Source: Chloroflexota bacterium (GTDB taxonomy: Bacteria; Chloroflexota; Dehalococcoidia; Dehalococcoidales; RBG-16-60-22). Taken from it: 10,131 nt of DNA. The number at the start of each line of letters is the position of its first letter. Within the stretch, counting starts at the first letter, position 1. The notes below the pieces were generated by a model. The model was not told where the DNA came from, did no database searches, and saw only the letters and a list, made by a program, of their open reading frames with translations. This document shows, piece by piece, positions 7,630-10,131 of this stretch. The DNA lies in the NCBI GenBank assembly GCA_025358235.1, contig JANYKH010000051.1, positions 1-10,131 of the forward strand. Direction: 5' to 3'. Made by a program: the position numbers and the translations under genes.

Positions 7630-9641
7630 TTCGCTGCAAAGGTTTTCATCATCTGGGTAACAGCTTCAGACTGGGCGTCCTGCGCTGCCTCAGTGCCGGT
7701 GAACAGGACAGTGTAGGCCTTGCCCCCTTTGACGAGGATAATAAACCGTACCCTAACCAAATCAGCTCCGGACCCGGCGGTAATAATCAGTTCATATCCC
7801 ACGGAGCCGTCGTTAAAGGTAAAATCACCTTCTTTGATCAGTTTTAAACCGGTTTCCGGGAGTATTTTAGAAATAAAGCTGGTAGTGGCAAAATCTTTGG
7901 AATTCGTGGTTTTGGGGTCAGCGTTTACGTTGATTTCACCTGAAATTATCGGCTGGCCGAGGGCCGAACTGAAAATTAATGGTTTGTTTTCAGCCGGGGT
8001 CGGTATGGCGCTCCAACCCTTGGGTAAAGTAACAGAGAAGGCCGGGCCGGCATAAACGCCGGTCAACACATTGGGGGCAATAAAGCTGTTAATGGATACG
8101 CCCGCCGCCGGTTTGAGACGGTCCCATTTGGATTCAAGCGCCTCGAAAACGGCATAATAGCCCTGGCCGCCCTTTTTAACCAGGACGCCTATTCCTGCCA
8201 TTTTCTCCGTATTTTCCGTGAAGGTATATTCGAAGCGGTAACCGGTCACGGCGCCCGCTGATAATGTCTCATTAGCTGAAACGAAATTCCAGTTGGCCGT
8301 GCCAGCCCTTTTCATCAAATTGCTTTTAGCGGTCGCCAGATAGTCTGTCGCCGTCGAATCGACGGCTACTTTGTCCACTCTTACCCGCAATTGGTAGAAC
8401 AGGACATTATTAGCTGTCATGTTGGAGGGGATGCCGAATTGAACCTCCGCAGGATTTTCCTCGTTGACGCCCCAGGCGGAGGGGTAAGAGATGGTGTAGT
8501 ACTGGGTGGGGCTGGAATAGACGGCCATCCTCAGAGGCTTGCGGGGGATAAGGACATTGGGCGGAGCATCAGTGGAACTGAAAATAATTTTGGTTTCCGT
8601 GTGCAGCGGTACTGAAGAACGTGCGCCGGTATCCAGGTTATAAGCCGAAATCCGGCCGGTCAGACTTTGCGCTAGGCTGCCGTCTCCGGAAAACCCGTTG
8701 GATTCGTTGACATTGACACTGCCGGAAATTTGGCCGGTGAACTGGTAGTTGGCGATGATGCGCCCCTGTTGAAGGTCGGTTCCTTCAGGCCGGGTCTGGA
8801 AGTTTGAATTTATGCCGATGGCGGCAACTCCGTTATTCCGGCCGGAGAGGGAGATGTTGTTTTGAATAGAGGTGTTGTATGGGCCTTCGGTTTGTCTGGT
8901 CCAGGATTCGCCTATGGCAACGGGTGTACGCGGAATGACGTTCCACATGTACTGGAGCGTGTCTTTCATGGCTTTTACGCCGAACATTTCCGTTAACTGT
9001 TGAATCAGCGCATCCTTTGACTCGCCGGGCTGCATGCCCACCATCTCAGTAGACACGACGAACAGTTCATCGATTCCCTTGATTTCCTCAATGGTGCCAT
9101 TAGCCGAAACCTTTGTCTGGAAACTCTCGCCGATGAACAGGTCGTAAACGAGGGCCAGGGGGTTGGCGTCTGCGGCTGATCCAGCCGGGCTTTCCGAATC
9201 ATATTGCAGGTCAGTAGAGCCGCCGGTCATGCGGAAAGCGACAGTTTTATAAGTAAATTGACAGGTCAGAGTACCTGCGGGATCAATATCTTTAACGGTC
9301 ATGTAAAACGTGATATTGGTGCTCTGGGTGATGGCGGTGGGGCGGCCTGTCACCGTCTGAAAGGTTTGCTGGGTGACGGAATACTTGATCTCCTGGGCAT
9401 CACCTTTTTTAAGTTTCAAAGTAATCGGGAATTTTTCCCCCAGAGGTTTTGGGGAAGGTGTGGAGGTGGGTGTGGGGCTAACCGCCGCGGGTGTGGTGGG
9501 AGCTGGAACCGTAACGGCGGGAGTAGTCGGTTTAGGTGCGGGGGTGGTTATGGTGGGGGTAGGAATGGGGGTGGGGGATTGGCCGCAAGAAAAGGTTGTT
9601 AAAATAAATATTGTGGCAAATACAAGCGCGATGAACTTCAT
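7626..9641 (-). CDS. Predicted lipoprotein with DUF6263-like region and two tandem PsbP-like domains
   Basis: The 671-residue product begins with a short signal (residues 1-18) ending TTFSC, so C19 is the probable lipidated cysteine, although the lipobox is not ideal. A Pro/Thr/Ala linker (about 22-66) follows. Residues about 70-355 (LKLKKGDAQEIKYSV onward, with repeated aromatic-rich beta segments) resemble the DUF6263 family. Two C-terminal domains have the PsbP/DUF1795-like pattern: about 374-521 (YYTISYPSAWGV ... INSF) and about 529-671 (AFSVTLPKGWSAI ... MMKTF). Each has a YxVxFP-W opening, a middle VKKGG/VKGG-plus-Y-x-V turn and a final helix. No catalytic residues are evident; it is probably an extracytoplasmic binding or structural protein of unknown role. 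GGAG lies 7 nt before the ATG. Domain names come from pattern recall and are less certain than the domain boundaries. Confidence 0.85.
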   Translation of the reverse strand: MKFIALVFATIFILTTFSCGQSPTPIPTPTITTPAPKPTTPAVTVPAPTTPAAVSPTPTSTPSPKPLGEKFPITLKLKKGDAQEIKYSVTQQTFQTVTGRPTAITQSTNITFYMTVKDIDPAGTLTCQFTYKTVAFRMTGGSTDLQYDSESPAGSAADANPLALVYDLFIGESFQTKVSANGTIEEIKGIDELFVVSTEMVGMQPGESKDALIQQLTEMFGVKAMKDTLQYMWNVIPRTPVAIGESWTRQTEGPYNTSIQNNISLSGRNNGVAAIGINSNFQTRPEGTDLQQGRIIANYQFTGQISGSVNVNESNGFSGDGSLAQSLTGRISAYNLDTGARSSVPLHTETKIIFSSTDAPPNVLIPRKPLRMAVYSSPTQYYTISYPSAWGVNEENPAEVQFGIPSNMTANNVLFYQLRVRVDKVAVDSTATDYLATAKSNLMKRAGTANWNFVSANETLSAGAVTGYRFEYTFTENTEKMAGIGVLVKKGGQGYYAVFEALESKWDRLKPAAGVSINSFIAPNVLTGVYAGPAFSVTLPKGWSAIPTPAENKPLIFSSALGQPIISGEINVNADPKTTNSKDFATTSFISKILPETGLKLIKEGDFTFNDGSVGYELIITAGSGADLVRVRFIILVKGGKAYTVLFTGTEAAQDAQSEAVTQMMKTFAAK

Positions 9642-9659
9642 TACGTGACTCCAATCAAG

Positions 9660-9673
9660 GCATAAGAATATGC
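9660..9673 (-). other. Small hairpin in the lipoprotein leader
   Basis: GCATA (9660-9664) and TATGC (9669-9673) form a 5-bp inverted repeat with a 4-nt loop, extendable by two pairs with a one-base bulge. It would sit 7 nt upstream of the GGAG ribosome binding site (9649-9652) in the mRNA. A role in translation control or mRNA stability is possible but unproven. Confidence 0.25.
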
Positions 9674-9687
9674 TTAAGTATTATTTG

Positions 9688-9717
9688 AGCGTACATTGAA
9701 TCTGGAATAAAAGTCAA
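9688..9717 (-). promoter_or_regulatory. Possible promoter of the lipoprotein gene
   Basis: On the minus strand TTGACT (9712-9717) is followed after 18 nt by TACGCT (9688-9693). The -35 is good and the -10 poor (3 of 6). It would give a leader of about 40 nt before the ATG at 9641. An alternative -10, TATACT at about 9738-9743, has no good -35. Confidence 0.35.
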
Positions 9718-9731
9718 ACAAAAGGTGTTTG
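9715..9731. repeat. Inverted repeat CAAACA-N5-TGTTTG between tRNA-Arg and the lipoprotein gene
   Basis: Perfect 6-bp arms at 9715-9720 and 9726-9731 enclose AAAGG. On the minus strand it lies about 50-70 nt past the tRNA 3' end and is followed by ACTTTTATT, so it could be a weak tRNA terminator. It also overlaps the -35 candidate of the lipoprotein gene, so an operator is an alternative reading. Confidence 0.3.
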
Positions 9732-9782
9732 TTGAAAGTATAACGAGGATTGGGGGCGGAGGTTAGCAGGCTGGGGGGTTAA

Positions 9783-9858
9783 TGGTGCGCCCAGTGGGAT
9801 TCGAACCCACGGCCACCGGTTTCGAAGACCGATGCTCTATCCGCTGAGCTACGGGCGC
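9783..9858 (-). tRNA. tRNA-Arg (anticodon TCG)
   Basis: The 76-nt gene folds into a full cloverleaf on the minus strand. The acceptor GCGCCCG pairs with TGGGCGC (one G-T), the D arm is GCTC/GAGC, the anticodon stem TCGGT/ACCGG holds the loop CTTCGAA, and the T arm is GTGGG-TTCGAAT-CCCAC. The discriminator is A and CCA is encoded (9783-9785). Anticodon TCG reads CGA and, by wobble, possibly other CGN arginine codons. It lies 8 nt past the stop of the recombinase gene and in the same direction. Confidence 0.97.
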
Positions 9859-9866
9859 ATTCATAT

Positions 9867-10131
9867 CTAAACTGTGCCACCGCCGACCCCGTTGACGCTC
9901 GTTTGACGCTGGGACACTCCCACCGGCAGCACGGAGTCTAGCTGCTTCGCGGCAGCCTTTTGGAGTCCGGGAGCGCCGTGGCTGTAGATGTCCAGGGTGA
10001 TAGCCACGGTACTGTGTCCCAATGCCTCTGAGACTATTTTCGGATGGACACCAGCTGCCAACATCAATGAAGCGTAGGTATGCCTCAAATCGTGGAAGCG
10101 GACGCCCAACCCCGCATGTTTCACTATTCTA
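9867..10131 (-). CDS. Tyrosine recombinase (phage-type integrase), C-terminal part; N-terminus outside window
   Basis: The frame is open from the window edge to TAG at 9867-9869, 87 visible residues. It carries the catalytic end of the family: HxxR in FHDLRHTYASLM, the LGHST histidine, and the nucleophile tyrosine in TLDIYSHG. The tail after it (KAAAKQLDSVL and a Gly/Val-rich end) is typical of integrases of Gram-positive and Chloroflexota elements. The GTG at 10124 is an internal valine (RIVKHAGLG), since the preceding codons stay open and the match to the family continues. Such enzymes move a phage or integrative element into a target, often a tRNA gene; here the gene ends 8 nt from the 5' end of tRNA-Arg, so it probably belongs to an element extending rightward. 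Confidence 0.93.
   Translation of the reverse strand, partial: RIVKHAGLGVRFHDLRHTYASLMLAAGVHPKIVSEALGHSTVAITLDIYSHGAPGLQKAAAKQLDSVLPVGVSQRQTSVNGVGGGTV

Noticed and set aside
9204..9602. Gly-rich plus-strand ORF opposite the lipoprotein start
   Set aside because: Its glycine runs are the complement of Pro/Thr linker codons; no signal, motif or ribosome binding site supports it.
9859..9960. Separate promoter for tRNA-Arg
   Set aside because: Only weak AT-rich matches such as TAGATA are present close to the tRNA, without a -35 box, so no feature is claimed.
10122..10124. GTG start of a short 85-residue recombinase-like gene
   Set aside because: The frame stays open upstream to the window edge and the codon is a conserved-looking internal valine, so this is the tail of a longer gene.

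Overview
The window looks like chromosome from an anaerobic bacterium of the Chloroflexota, probably Dehalococcoidia-like. This is an inference from gene style only: Thr/Pro-rich linkers on exported proteins, a surface peptidase of the MA type, and a moderate GC content. No rRNA or strict marker gene allows a firmer call. Most of it is ordinary core chromosome. The right end touches the edge of an integrated element, marked by a tyrosine recombinase beside a tRNA-Arg gene.

Left half (1-4963, all minus strand). Five genes run leftward as one tight transcription unit: nfi (endonuclease V), prfB (release factor 2), a membrane-anchored MA-type metallopeptidase, radC, and the first 343 codons of an oligopeptide-type ABC transporter substrate-binding protein that leaves the window at base 1. 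The junctions are a 16-nt gap, an 8-nt overlap, an overlap of 19 nt (25 nt with the longer radC start), and a TAATG stop/start. prfB carries the classic autoregulatory +1 programmed frameshift: an SD-like GGAG, then CTT, an in-frame TGA and C, at codon 22/23. The true gene therefore starts at 4206, and the apparent ATG at 4157 is an artefact of the shifted frame. nfi is preceded by a good sigma70-type promoter (TTGCTA, 17 nt, TATAAT) placed so that transcription would begin at or next to its ATG, so the mRNA is predicted to be leaderless.

Middle (5037-7610, plus strand). A divergently transcribed sbcC/rad50-like ATPase with Walker A, Q-loop, zinc hook, signature and Walker B motifs is intact. 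Its usual partner sbcD/mre11 is not next to it. It has an extended -10 promoter candidate of its own. With nfi and radC it makes this a cluster of three genes from DNA-repair-associated families around one 136-bp divergent promoter region.

Right part (7626-10131, minus strand). A 671-residue predicted lipoprotein converges on sbcC; the two TAG stop codons sit in opposite arms of one small hairpin. The lipoprotein has a Pro/Thr linker, a DUF6263-like region and two tandem PsbP-like domains. Its linker DNA has four runs of five G on the plus strand. Upstream of it lie a possible promoter, two small inverted repeats, a complete tRNA-Arg(TCG) gene with encoded CCA, and the C-terminal part of a tyrosine recombinase. 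The recombinase lies on the 5' side of the tRNA, 8 nt away, rather than at its 3' end.

I found no CRISPR array, insertion sequence, rRNA or toxin-antitoxin pair, and nothing I would call a new biological system. The observations most worth checking are the RF2 recoding site and its possible polar effect on the coupled downstream genes, the recombinase/tRNA junction, the leaderless nfi promoter, and the multidomain lipoprotein.
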